Origin: Scilla litardierei
Taxonomy: Eukaryota > Streptophyta > Magnoliopsida > Asparagales > Asparagaceae
Direction: 5' to 3'
DNA length: 64,000 nucleotides
Assembly: GCA_030789695.1 (NCBI GenBank)
Contig: CM061140.1
Location: forward strand, 170,958,319-171,022,318
The position numbers and the translations under genes were made by a program. Below, piece after piece: positions 45,844-56,455 of the stretch. The notes below the pieces were generated by a model. The model was given only the letters and a program-made list of their open reading frames with translations. It was not told the DNA's origin and made no database searches. Within the stretch, counting starts at the first letter, position 1. The number at the start of each line of letters is the position of its first letter.

Positions 45844-46954
45844 TTATTCACCTGTTGCTGGCATTCTTCTATGGTGTCTACGGAGCTGCAGCCAGGGTAC
45901 CAAGCCCACCTTATACTGTCCTGATATCTAATCTATTATTGGCTATAGTTGCGTAAATATTTTAGCGGCCGGCCTTTAACAAGCGACCTACACCGCTAAG
46001 CTCATTTGCCTGCGACGTAGAGGATCTAAGACACCCATACTAATGTACTAAAATAAACAATAAGTTTGTTTTTTCCTGCATAATTCTCAAGTAAGACACA
46101 ATACAAACTATTAATGAGCAGTTGCTACTTTGTTTTTTTAATGAATTGTGCCAGCGCGCGTCGGGACGTGGATTTGGATTTTATCGGGTGGCCCTCGCGG
46201 CTCGTTTCCCTCGTGTATTTTGGCCGAAGTCTATTGAAATTTCATTTAACCACGGCGTAAATCAAATCAGGGCACCGTAAAAGGTTATCATTTCCTTTGT
46301 GTTGGATGAATTAAACTTTAAAAGTTGCAATAATTCTCAAGTTAGACAAAACGTTATAGATTTGATGAATAAATTAGCATCCAAAAGTTTTTCGTCCTTG
46401 TGCATACATCTCATAGCACTAATATAATTAGTAGTATATGCACACTTTCTGCTCTGTTGGAGTCCACATGTTTTCCCCATTAACAAATATCGAAGCGATC
46501 ATTTGTGGCCGGCGTTACATGGTATTCACGAGAAATCATATTTCTGTGAATCAAAATTTATGTCAAATTTGTCAATGTACGAGATTTGTCAATGTATCAC
46601 AGTTCTGGGAATATGATTTGTCAATGTATCATATGTATGCATCAAAATTTTAGGAATATGAATGTATCAAATTTTTATTTTGTGAATATGAAATTTGTAT
46701 CCATGTATAAAAATGATTGTCATATTCACTTCGAATCATATGAAAATGTCTTTAACATATGTACATATCAAAAATTTGTCGATGTATCTTATAAGATTTG
46801 TCAATGTAGCATATGTTGTATCAACAATTTGGGAATATGAATGTATCAAATTTTCATTTTGTGAATATGAATTCGTATCCATGTGTCAAAATGAAATTGT
46901 CCTTAACATAAGGCACATTCTGCACAACAAACATAATATATATTTGTTCTTAAC
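45844..46954 (+). other. 3' flank of the large gene and intergenic region
   Basis: Starts as the 3' UTR; the AAAATAAACAATAAG stretch near 46050 is a possible polyadenylation region. 46550-46900 consists of diverged direct repeats of ATGTATCAAA/TTTGTGAATATGAA words. No gene seen. Confidence 0.4.
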
Positions 46955-47695
46955 TAAGGGGCTGTTCTTTTGAGTATAAGTGAGTGGGATTCCTCTACTT
47001 TGGTGGGCCCCGTGCACTGTTCACTGAGTTTTCCCTTCATTTTTCTCTCGTGTGTTTGTGTGGCGAAAATGGGAATCCCTGGGAGATGATTTCTTGCGGC
47101 GACGAAATTCCCTCTGTCAGAGCAACTCGATTTCAGAGTTTTGGGGGGGGGGGGGGGGATTCTCCGAAGGTGGGGCCACTTTCGCATGTGCTCACCTCCT
47201 TCTTCTCCACACCTCTGAGAGCTTCGCTCAAACCCTAAAAATTTCTGTCTCCTAGCTCTTTCGGGTTGATCTGAGGGCATCCATGGCTGCCGACTGAGAT
47301 CAAGGTTTTTGATCTTCTCGGGGGTGCCATTGAGGACCTTCTAGGGTTGTTCCACTGAAGTTCAGATCGGGGGTGCCACCTCCATGGATACCGACTGAAG
47401 ATCTAGGGCTTGAACTTTGGGGATTTTGGGGGGTTGTTTGGAAATGGGTGAGGCAGCTGTCTGATTGCTCCGTGAGCATCGCGGGCGTGCTATTCGCTGA
47501 TGTATAAATTCTGTGACCCCTTAATTATTTTGCTATTTACTGAGATTTATGAAGATGGGATGAGATTTGTTGGCAGGCGATGATGATCTATGCTGAGCTA
47601 TAATGCTATGATGAATGTGGGTTTTACGGTGGGTTTTGAGGCTTGGAAATCATTATCTCTATGCTGATCTATAATGCTATGATGATTTGGTTATT

Positions 47696-47840
47696 TATGT
47701 TGTCAAAAATAAACACATTCAATGTGTTTGCAACTTCAAACTGCCCATAAGCATTTCAGACATCAGTGTGCAGCTAGGATACAGTGATCACCAACACAAT
47801 GAAGTAAAAAAATACATTTTCAATGTGTTTGCTTTCATAC
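47696..47840 (+). repeat. Inverted copy of the 101-bp repeat unit
   Basis: About one and a half units of the array at 48440-49640 in the opposite orientation (AACTTCAAACTGCCC, CATTTCAGACATCAGTGTGC). RNA through both parts could fold back over the unit. Confidence 0.85.
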
Positions 47841-48439
47841 ATTCATGTTGCATTAGCCCAATGCAACCCAAGCAAGCTGAGCCCTACTATTTATTCAGCC
47901 CCATGTGAATAATTGCTCCAAAATGAATCAAAAGTAAATAAATGTAGCGGAATCATGCATGACATGGGATGACATTGATGGTAGTTGCAACATGGTGTAT
48001 GCAATGAAGTGAAAAGTTTTGTCCGGTCTGAAAGTGGCTTTGATTTTTCAAGAAATAAAATCATTTTTGTTTTATGCGAGCCCAATGATGACACAAAATG
48101 TGATGCGGGAAGGTTGATTAATTGAGAGATTATTAATATCAATGTACGGCTGGCTTGATGGCTCCTTCATTACCTAAAAATGTTTTCACCGGGATGTATC
48201 ATACTCAGTTTTTATCGGAAAATTTTATGTCTTCAAAGGCATTTATCGGAAAATTTTCTTACTCAGGTTTTATGTTCGTTGTGTATATGTATCATGCATG
48301 TTGAACATGAATACACTGGATGCCGCATGGGTTTTTTGAATGTATGGGTATAATGTGAAGGAGCAACTGCCAGGCCGTCTTGAGGGAATATGAAAAACAT
48401 ACATAGTCTGAGGGCCATGAAAAATCCACATTGAAAATG

Positions 48440-49640
48440 TATGGATTTTTCTTCATTGGTTTGGGGATCAATGTATCCTAGCTGCACAATGATGTCTGAA
48501 ATGCTTCTGGGCAGTTTGAAGTGCAAACACAGTGAATATGTATTTTTTTAGCTTCATTGTTTTGGTTACCACTGTATCCTAGCTGCACACTTATGTCTGA
48601 AATGCTTCTGGGCAGTTTGAAGTGTAAACACATTGAAACTGTATTTTTTTTGCTCCATTAGCTTGGATATCACTCTTTCCTAGCAGCACACTGATGTCTG
48701 AAATGCTTATGGGCAGTTTGAATTGCAAACACAGTGATGTATTTTTTTGCTTCATTGGCTTGGATAATAGTGTAACCTAGCAGCACACTGATGTCTGAAA
48801 TGCTTCTGGGCAGTTTGAAGTGCAAAGATATTGAATATGTATTTTTTTAGCTTCATTGTTTTGGTTATCACTGTATCCTAGTTGCACACTTATGTCTGAA
48901 ATACTTCTGGGCAGTTTGAAGTGCAAACACATTGAAACTGTATTTTTTTTGCTCCATTGTGTTGGATATCTCTCTTTCCTAGCAGCACACTTATGTCTGA
49001 AATGCTTATGTGCAGTTTGAATTGCAAACAAAGTGAATATGTATTTTTTTGCTTCATTGGGTTGGATATCCCTGTATCCTAGCAGCACACTTATGTCTGA
49101 AATGCTTCTGGGCAGTTTGAAGTGCAAACACAGTGAATATGTATTTTTTTAGCTTCATTGTTTTGGTTACCACTGTATCCTAGCTGCACACTTATGACTG
49201 AAATGCTTCTGGGCAGTTTGAAATGCAAACACATTGAAACTGTATTTTTTTTGCTCCATTGGCTTGAATATCACTCTTTCCTAGCAGCACACTGATGTCT
49301 GAAATGCTTATGGGCAGTTTGAATTGCAAACACAGTGAATATGTATTTTTTTTTTGCTTCATTGGCTTAGATAACACTGTATCCTAGCAGCACACTGATG
49401 TCTGAAATGCTTCTAGGCAGTTTGAAGTGCAAACACATTGAATATGTATTTTTTTTGCTCCATTGTGTTGGATATCTCTCTTTCCTAGCAGCACACTTAT
49501 GTCTGAAATGCTTCTGGGCAGTTTGAAGTGCAAACACATTGAATATGTATTTTTTTTGCTCCATTGTGTTGGATATCTCTCTTTCCTAGCAGCACACTTA
49601 TGTCTGAAATGCTTCTGGGCAGTTTGAATTGCAAACATGT
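48440..49640 (-). repeat. Tandem array of about twelve 101-bp units
   Basis: The marker GTCTGAAATGCTT recurs at about 48493, 48594, 48694, 48793, 48894 and on to about 49602, spacing near 101 bp. Two subtypes differ in the A/C-rich spacer (ATTGAATATG versus ATTGAAACTG). The ORFs read through it repeat the same peptide and are not genes. Confidence 0.9.
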
Positions 49641-49841
49641 TTTTGGATTTTACTGTGGATTTTATTATTTTTGCTATTTCTTTTACAATGCTGATTTGTG
49701 CACGATGTCGGCACCAATGACAACGTCAACCTATATAATCGATCCTAGGTATGCCCGCATCACATACTTCTCTTTACATTTCTCCGTATCCCAACTAATT
49801 ACTGATTCATCGTGTGTATCTCTTTGATTTTCTATATACAG

Positions 49842-50249
49842 ATGAGTGCAGGATCAAGCGCATCATTTCGCTCCCGCCATCAGGCTTCACCTGATGCTGA
49901 TGAATTTATGGACATTTCCAAGGTGTGCCACTGTGGCCTGAGGTCGCCATTGATGACATCTAGGACCCCCACCAACCCCGGCAGGCGATTTTGGGGTTGT
50001 CCTGCTCGCGGCAAAAAATGTGATTTCTTCGTCTGGAAGGACCCACAGCCGGTCAATGATGAGACAGCTAGAGGGGCCGGGGCACGAGTAGATATTTCTG
50101 CAGTTCTATTGTCTGATAGGTACTTGTTAGAGATAGATGGTAGGTTGGATCAGGTAGTAGGAGAACTTGGGAGAATAACGTTTTTGTTGTGTTGTCTGGT
50201 AGTTCTAATGTTTTTAGGGTTAGTGTTGATGTATTTAAAGCTCGACTGA
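49842..50249 (+). CDS. GRF-type zinc finger protein with C-terminal membrane segment
   Basis: 135 residues. A GRF-type zinc finger (Cys29, Cys31, Cys53, Cys60, with GRRFWGC at 47-53 and FFVWKD following) is preceded by a Ser-rich start. A single hydrophobic segment (about 112-132) ends the protein. In plants this small family is numerous and often transposon-associated; the finger is a nucleic-acid-binding type in other GRF proteins, but no function is shown here. The ATG at 49842 was chosen over the longer frame from 49812 because it follows directly on an intron-acceptor-like ATATACAG, and a GTATGCC donor lies near 49749, suggesting a 5' UTR intron. It lies inside the Harbinger-like element and is intact. 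Confidence 0.7.
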   Translation: MSAGSSASFRSRHQASPDADEFMDISKVCHCGLRSPLMTSRTPTNPGRRFWGCPARGKKCDFFVWKDPQPVNDETARGAGARVDISAVLLSDRYLLEIDGRLDQVVGELGRITFLLCCLVVLMFLGLVLMYLKLD

Positions 50250-50792
50250 TTAGCATGTATGGTACGTTATGCACAGTATGTAACTCAACATTGTCTGTTA
50301 CGCTTTTTATGTATTGCGGTCGACAACAGTTTTTTTAGTAGATGCTTTGTGTTTTTATTGGTTTATGTATTCATTTTTTAAGCAGATGCAGTGTGCTTTT
50401 ATTGGGTATGTCACTGTTTTGCAAAATAAATGTGTAATTTTCAGAAATCATTGTGGTTATGCTCTTTCTCCTATTGATACACACTGATTTCGAATCTGAA
50501 TCTGGGCAAATTGGGTTGCATCTGCATTGAATCAGTATTTTTTTACTGGGGGGTGAACTTAACCTATACTCACCCCTCCCTACCATACTCCACTTTCCCA
50601 CTTTCCCTCATCAACTTTCCCAACCCAAAAGAACACAATAAAGTTGGTTAGGACCCACCATCTACTACCATTTCCACTTTCCCAACTAACTTTCCAATCA
50701 AAAGAACACAAAACCATCTTTTTCTCTCTCCTAGATTCCTCTATCCCCCAACATTCCCAATTCCCACTTCCACCGAAAAGAACAGGCCCTAA

Positions 50793-51632
50793 TACACAAC
50801 ATCTTGTTTCATCTTACTACATCATTAATACATAACAAATTACAATAATCAACAAACAAGATACACGACCAAAACAAAACCACATTATTAGTGACATTTC
50901 AAGCACTATCTTACGGCTTGACTATCCAAATGGCGTTGATACATTGTTTCTCCTATAATTGCTAAATCCAACTTCTCTTTTGCTCATTTCATTGGCACTG
51001 GAAAAAGAGAAACTTGTTTCCTCCTAGATCTCTCCATAATTTATTTCTCGATCTCGCATCATTCTCTTTAACTTTGTTATTTTCTGTAGCAACTCTCTTG
51101 CATATTACTTTCCATGCTGACATAGTTCCCTCTCATCCACACAAACAAAAAAATTATATACGCTGCTCTTGATGTAATTGATACACACATAACATCTTCT
51201 CCCAATATTTTCCCTTACCATTGCAGTTCTCATTGGTACTTTCAGTCTACAGAAGTAATGTGTTGTTTCCTCCACATTTCATTACATTTTCATCCTTCAT
51301 GATCTGCTACAACAAATTTCATCACAAAAAAATTAAGATATTTTATATCAAAAAAATTCCATTTCTATTGAAGACCAATCATCAAATTTATTTTCAAAAT
51401 ATCCCGTATATATTATACATTAAATTTAATTAATAATCATTAAATTTATTTTCAAAATAATAGGATCGATATATAATCAACAAATATTTTCTAAATATCC
51501 CTAAAAACCATTCAATTCAACAAAAATGTAAATTTTTTTCACAAACTTAAATCACACAACATAATTTTTTCCAAACATTTCCGCATCAAAAAACCCTAAA
51601 TCAAATTGCACCACAAACCCCAATAAATTCAA
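50793..51632. other. AT-rich intergenic stretch
   Basis: No gene, RNA or repeat recognised. Low-complexity A/T tracts dominate from about 51300 to 51600. Confidence 0.5.
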
Positions 51633-52000
51633 CATCAAATATAACTGAGCAAATCCTTGCAACACTCCCCTTTCAGGGAACTCCCTCAATCCTCAAGGGC
51701 GACTAATCCACCGATCAAATATAACTGAGCAAATCCTTGCAACACTCCCCTTTCAGGGAACTCCCTCAATCCTCAAGGGCGACTAATCCACCGATCAAAT
51801 ATAACTGAGCAAATCCTTGCAACACTCCCCTTTCAGGGAACTCCCTCAATCCTCAAGGGCGACTAAGTTCCCTCAATCCTCAAGGGCGACTAATCCACCA
51901 TCAATGACGACACTCCCCTTTCAGGGAACTCCCTCAATCCTCAAGGGCGACTAAGTTCCCTCAATCCTCAAGGGCGACTAATCCACCATCAATGACGACG
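51633..52000. repeat. 80-bp tandem array with a shortened sub-repeat
   Basis: Three near-perfect 80-bp units (marker ATAACTGAGCAAATCC at 51641, 51721, 51801) are followed by rearranged partial units that reuse the CCTCAATCCTCAAGGGCGA part twice each. Located about 740 bp upstream of the lipid transfer protein gene. Confidence 0.9.
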
Positions 52001-52587
52001 ATCTCCGCCTCCCTTCAACGAACATCCCCTCCAACGAGCTCCCCCTTGCGCGCGCTGTGTGCATTGATCAAATTTCGTGAAGAAGCTGCAAGAAGTGAAT
52101 GTGTTTTGGCGTAAGGGCATTTTAGGTCTTCCCGGTTAAGCACTGAGCAAAAACTTAACCAGGTATAAATTAAGCGGTTGTGCGCGGGAGTAAAATTTAA
52201 ACGGTATGTGCGCTGAGCAAAATGGCGGGTTCTCAAAATACCTCCCATTCCTCAAGGTTTGGACATGAACTTAACTGAGGCCTGTTCTGTTTGATGTCCA
52301 GCTTTCCGATGGACTGAAAGATTGCATTATGGGCATTTTCTCTGTGACTCTCTTTCATTTCGAAAGGGTTGGGAGTTTGCTGGCTTCCAACTAAAGAACT
52401 AACATTGAGACCGATAACCATGCTACCGTTGAGCCTGGCACAAATATTGATATTTTCTCTTTATCACAATTGATTATTTCTCATGTTTCTTGTGTGGTAT
52501 ACTTAATTATGCAGAAGACTAGGCAAAGATTGGGGCTTAGTTGGTGAGTAGTAGCAACAAACGTTACAAACCAACCAATTCCTGAGT

Positions 52588-52687
52588 CTCATATAAAACC
52601 CATTCTCTACCTTAAGATTACCAACCCTAACCCCCAGCAAATCAACCACTCGATCACAGCAATCATATAAGCATATTAGTTGGTATA
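52588..52687 (+). promoter_or_regulatory. Candidate core promoter of the lipid transfer protein gene
   Basis: Two TATA-like elements, CATATAAAACCC near 52590 and GGTATAAATC near 52682, lie upstream of the ATG at 52738. The first leaves a normal leader of about 110 nt; the second would give a very short one. Choice is inference. Confidence 0.4.
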
Positions 52688-52737
52688 AATCTACAATACG
52701 AACTGGAGTAATGCATAGGGGCAGAAAGAAGAAAATC

Positions 52738-53229
52738 ATGATGAAAGTTTTGGCATGGACTTGTTTGTTGTCGCTCTGCGTGTTTGCATCAGTGTCACAA
52801 GCTCAGGACTCGGCCTGCCTGAACGAGCTCGTGCCTTGCCTGCAGTACATCAACTCCAAGCAGACTCCCTCGAAGAGCTGCTGCGACCCACTGCGGTCGC
52901 TGATCACAAACGACCCCCAATGTCTCTGCAGCATGCTGGGCAGCAACTCCGCAACGAAGCAGGCCGGGGTCAACACGACACAGGCAATGCGGTTGCCGGC
53001 GAGGTGCGGGGATAAGGTGACCGCTTCTATGTGCTCAAGTAAGCAGCCCCTCATTTAGGTATTCTTTCCATCTAGCCGAAACATTAGCTAGCTAAAAGAT
53101 TTCTGAACAGGTATTTCCGGGACAAAGAAGAAAGGGTCGAGGTCGGGCGCAGTGTTTGCGACTCCAAACGTGGCGATCCTCGGCGCCTTCAGCCTTATGG
53201 CTCAGATTGTGTGGATGTCGGTCGCATGA
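52738..53229 (+). CDS. Non-specific lipid transfer protein, GPI-anchored (LTPG) type
   Basis: Two exons, 52738-53038 and 53111-53229, joined by a 72-bp GT-AG intron; 139 residues. The signal peptide is about residues 1-22 (hydrophobic, ending ASVSQA). The eight-cysteine motif is complete: Cys27, Cys34, Cys48-Cys49, Cys62-x-Cys64, Cys90, Cys99, forming the four-disulfide lipid-binding fold. After a Ser/Gly/Lys linker the C-terminus is hydrophobic (about 121-139), as expected for GPI-anchor attachment at the plasma membrane outer face. Such proteins carry wall lipids such as cutin or wax precursors; the substrate here is unknown. An in-frame ATG at 52711 would add nine basic residues before the signal peptide, so 52738 (or 52741) is preferred. 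It ends 229 bp from the convergent gene at 53459. Confidence 0.88.
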
Positions 53230-53458
53230 TAGCATCAAGCCACTGTCATTCTTGGTGTTTATATTCATTGTGAAGTTATCGGCATATATGGATTGATGAA
53301 ATGATAAAAACTTTTTAGATATAAGTAAACATAGAATGAAGTGAAGTGATGCTGCAAAGTTTTGATAAAATTCTGAGAATCTTTCAACTACATAATCATG
53401 AATTAGGAAAAAAAAGTCATTGACGAAGAAAAAGCTTACGACTACAAGATTGTGCATC

Positions 53459-54350
53459 TCACATGGGACCGATGTCTATATCCTGAGGGATCTTGTCTTG
53501 TAAGTAAGCGAGGTAGAAGACGGCCGACGCGCCGCCGGAGAGCAGCAGCAAGAGCCCAGAGGGGACGAATTTTCGCGTCGCGAACAATCTTATGCCTGAG
53601 AGGAACACGAATGGTGAAAGTTGATGGGCACGCATCAGACTTGAAAGATTAGCTAAAAATGAGAAAAGGGGTTTAAAAATCGACCAAACACGCACCGAAT
53701 ACAGATGAGAACAGGAATGCAGATCCAAACCCGATGGCATCTCCCGCTTGCTTTGTCTCTGGAGATTGCATCAGATAGTATGCCTGCATGCATAATGAAT
53801 CTCAAAGCTGGAATTTTTAATTGTTTTTACATAGATTTTCTAGATTTTACAAATGGGGTTGCATCGTGCTACCCAAATATATACAATTGGTTTCATGGCG
53901 AATGTGCAAAAAAGGAGGAGACTTACAGCGGCCATAAGGGCGGCGCCGGAGAGGCCTCCAATAATGGACCCATTGCTTCCAGATCTCGAGTCTGCAGGCA
54001 CAGATTATATTTTATTTTTAAAATGAAAAGGAAAAAAAGAAGAAGAAAGAGGGAAGAAATTAATTTTGGGGGGGGTAATGTTGGTATCTACAGGCGAAGA
54101 TTCCGCCGCCGAGCAAGAGAGTGCCGTAGGCTGCAGAAGCGGCGGGAGCGACATCGGCAAGGTGGAGCTGGGCGTTGCAACGAAGGGAGGGGGAGAGATG
54201 AGAGTCGTTCTTCTTCTTGTTGATGTTGGACTGGTGGAAAGGAGTGATTTTGGGGCTGTAGATGAAAGGAGATGATTGAGAGGAGAGGGATAAAGGGCGG
54301 TGAGCGTGCGGGAGAACGAGAGCGAGAGTGGCTGCCGTTGAGGCCGCCAT
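53459..54350 (-). CDS. TMEM14/FATTY ACID EXPORT-like plastid membrane protein, 4 exons
   Basis: Exons on the - strand: 54350-54092, 53991-53927, 53783-53696, 53595-53459; joined CDS 549 nt, 182 residues, phases consistent. Residues 1-60 are Ser/Ala/Pro-rich with few acidic residues, like a plastid transit peptide. The rest is the TMEM14 domain with four hydrophobic segments (about 70-87, 93-110, 125-142, 148-168) and the family's motifs APAASAAYGTLLLGGGIFAY, SIIGGLSGAALMAAAYYLM, DAIGFGSAFLFSS and RLFATRKFVPSGLL. Members include the FATTY ACID EXPORT proteins, which move fatty acids across the plastid inner envelope. Its short N-terminus suggests a small FAX2/FAX4-like member rather than FAX1, but this was not tested. 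No lesion seen. Confidence 0.88.
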
Positions 54351-54442
54351 TTCTTTTCTGTTCCTTTTTTTTGTGTGTTTTGTTTTGTTAGCCCCAAACC
54401 TCTAGAAAAGGGCTTTGGGCCCGGGGGACGATGACCGCCTTC

Positions 54443-54735
54443 AACTTTGGAAATCACTTAACATTGGGATTTTTCATATTATTTCAGGGAACTTCTTCAC
54501 ATACGGTGTTTTCTCCGCGCACATACCTACAAAGTTTTGAAAAGTAACAAAACGATAATAAAAAATCAGGAACTTCTTTGCGCACCTGTCATTTTTCTCC
54601 GCGCACACACTATTACCGTGTTTTGAAAAGTAACAAGACGATAATTAAACCCAGAAACACCCATACTAAAATTTGCCGTTTGTGCATCATGGGTTAAAAG
54701 TGTTGTACTCGCCAAAATTTCTCAGCGTGCATGAC
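54443..54735. repeat. 81-bp direct duplication upstream of the TMEM14-like gene
   Basis: GGAACTTCTT..., CTCCGCGCACA and GTTTTGAAAAGTAACAA each occur twice at about 81-bp spacing (from 54490 and 54571). The region leads into the larger array that follows. Confidence 0.6.
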
Positions 54736-55565
54736 ATGGAAATTTTTATGGTTTGCGTGTTGTGCGTTGTGAAAATTTTTTGTCATTGTATTCACTTTTA
54801 CTCATCGCGCATAATTGTGTGCGGTGAGTAATTTTTGTCAGTGCATCAACAATTACTTATCCCGCACAATATGTAAAAATTTTTATGGTTTGCGTGTTGT
54901 GCGCTGTGAAAATTTTTTGTCATTGTATTCACTTTTACTCATCGCGCATAATTGTGTGCGGTGAGTAATTTTTGTCAGTGCATCAACAATTACTTATCCC
55001 GCACAATATGTAAAAATTTTTATGGTTTGCATGTTGTGCGCTGTGAAAATTTTTTGTCATTGTATTCACTTTTACTCATCGCGCATAATTGTGTGCGGTG
55101 AGTAATTTTTGTCAGTGCATCAACAATTACTTATCCCGCACAATATGTAAAAATTTTTATGGTTTGCGTGTTGTGCGCTATGAAAATTTTTTGTCATTGT
55201 ATTCACTTTTACTCATCGCGCATAATTGTGTGCGGTGAGTAATTTTTGTCAGTGCATCAACAATTACTTATCCCACATAATATGTAAAAATTTTTATGGT
55301 TTGTGTGTTGTGCGCTGTGAAAATTTTTTGTCATTGTATTCACTTTTACTCATCGCGCATAATTGTGTGCGGTGAGTAATTTTTGTCAGTGCATCAACAA
55401 TTACTTATCCCGCACAATATGTAAAAATTTTTATGGTTTGCGTGTTGTGCGCTGTGAAAATTTTTTGTCATTGTATTCACTTTTACTCACCGCGTATAAT
55501 TGTGTGCGGTGAGTAATTTTTGTCAGTGCATCAACAATTACTTATCCCGCACAACATGTAAAAAT
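54736..55565. repeat. 138-bp tandem array with internal dyads
   Basis: About six units, period near 138 bp (marker AAATTTTTATGGTTTGCGTG at about 54741, 54878, 55016 and onward). Each unit contains ACTCATCGCGCATAATTGTG next to TGCGGTGAGTAA, an imperfect inverted repeat, and ends with ACTTATCCCGCACAATATG. Units are almost identical, so the expansion is recent or homogenised. No coding capacity. Confidence 0.9.
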
Positions 55566-56455
55566 TTTGCCTATTGCACGTACTACGCGGTGAGTAATTT
55601 TGTTGATTAGATCAATTTTTACTCACAATGCATGCAAACTTTTTGCCGGTTTTGCACGATGAGTAAAAAATTAATCAACACAACAAAATTACTCACTCAT
55701 CGCGCACAATAGGGATCACAACAACTCAGTTGATTAAACCAATTTTTACTCACCGAGCACAACATGTAAAATTTTTGCCGATTATACACGATGAATAAAA
55801 AATTTATCAACTCAATCATCACGCACTACAGCGATCACGCACAACAGTGTTCACAGCAACTCATCTAAACCGTTGAACAACTGGACTTCGATCACATCAA
55901 CTCGTCTGAACACAAATCATCACCTTTTGCCAAGCAGTTAGGGAATAGGAGACCCAAACAACTAGCCATCTAAAGGAACAAAAAGATTGCAACCCAAAAT
56001 CTCCCCTTTTTCTTATTTTTGGAACATGGATAGACCAAAAAGATTGCGACCAAAATATAGTCCAGTGGAAAGTAGATGAAAATTATAGACTTAAAGCATC
56101 ATCATATACAATGTACCAACCATTAGGGCTTCTTTTTTATTTTCAGCAAGAAATACATGCAATGGTTATCGAGCATATCTATAGATGAATAAGTTCTGTT
56201 TTGCATGTTGTGCGCAGCGAGTAAAAATCTCCTTAGCAAAAATCATTTATGACTTAAATTTTTTTTCGCGATCTACATATTTTGCGTTTATCATCTTCTA
56301 CATAAAATTGTTCGTCAGACTTTTATAACGATTCGAATCTTTCTTCAGCTGATAGATAAGTATATGGCTAAACTTTGTTTTATGATTGTAGGGTGTTTTG
56401 GATTATCAACTGATTATTCGAAAGACTTTTATCGCATATTAATTGATTTTAGAGT
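55566..56455. other. Diverged single-copy relatives of the 138-bp array, then unique DNA
   Basis: To about 55860 the TACTCACCG/CGATGAGTAA dyad continues in scattered form. From about 55860 to 56455 no gene or element is recognised. Confidence 0.5.

Larger units (their letters stand above)
46958..50789 (+). mobile_element. Harbinger-like 3.8-kb non-autonomous element carrying a GRF zinc-finger gene
   Basis: Termini GGGGCTGTTCTTTT (46958) and AAAAGAACAGGCCC (ending 50789) are inverted repeats flanked by TAA on both sides (46955-46957, 50790-50792), the target duplication typical of PIF/Harbinger elements. The right subterminal part has three spaced AAAAGAAC(A) motifs. No transposase or MYB-like ORF is seen. 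It carries a small GRF zinc-finger gene and a 101-bp tandem array. A G16 run lies at 47143-47158. Similar ends occur in the 583-bp MITE at 19351. Confidence 0.78.

Noticed and set aside
48263..49638. Chain of small - strand ORFs repeating the same peptide
   Set aside because: They are the 101-bp tandem array read in frame; peptides repeat only because the DNA does.
51633..52000. CRISPR-like alternation of repeat and spacer
   Set aside because: The whole 80-bp unit repeats, with no unique spacers, in a plant nuclear context: an ordinary minisatellite.
53452..53652. 66-codon + strand ORF overlapping the TMEM14-like gene
   Set aside because: Antisense to exon 4 of a well-supported spliced gene and without any known motif.
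54066..54275. 69-codon + strand ORF
   Set aside because: Antisense shadow of exon 1 of the TMEM14-like gene.
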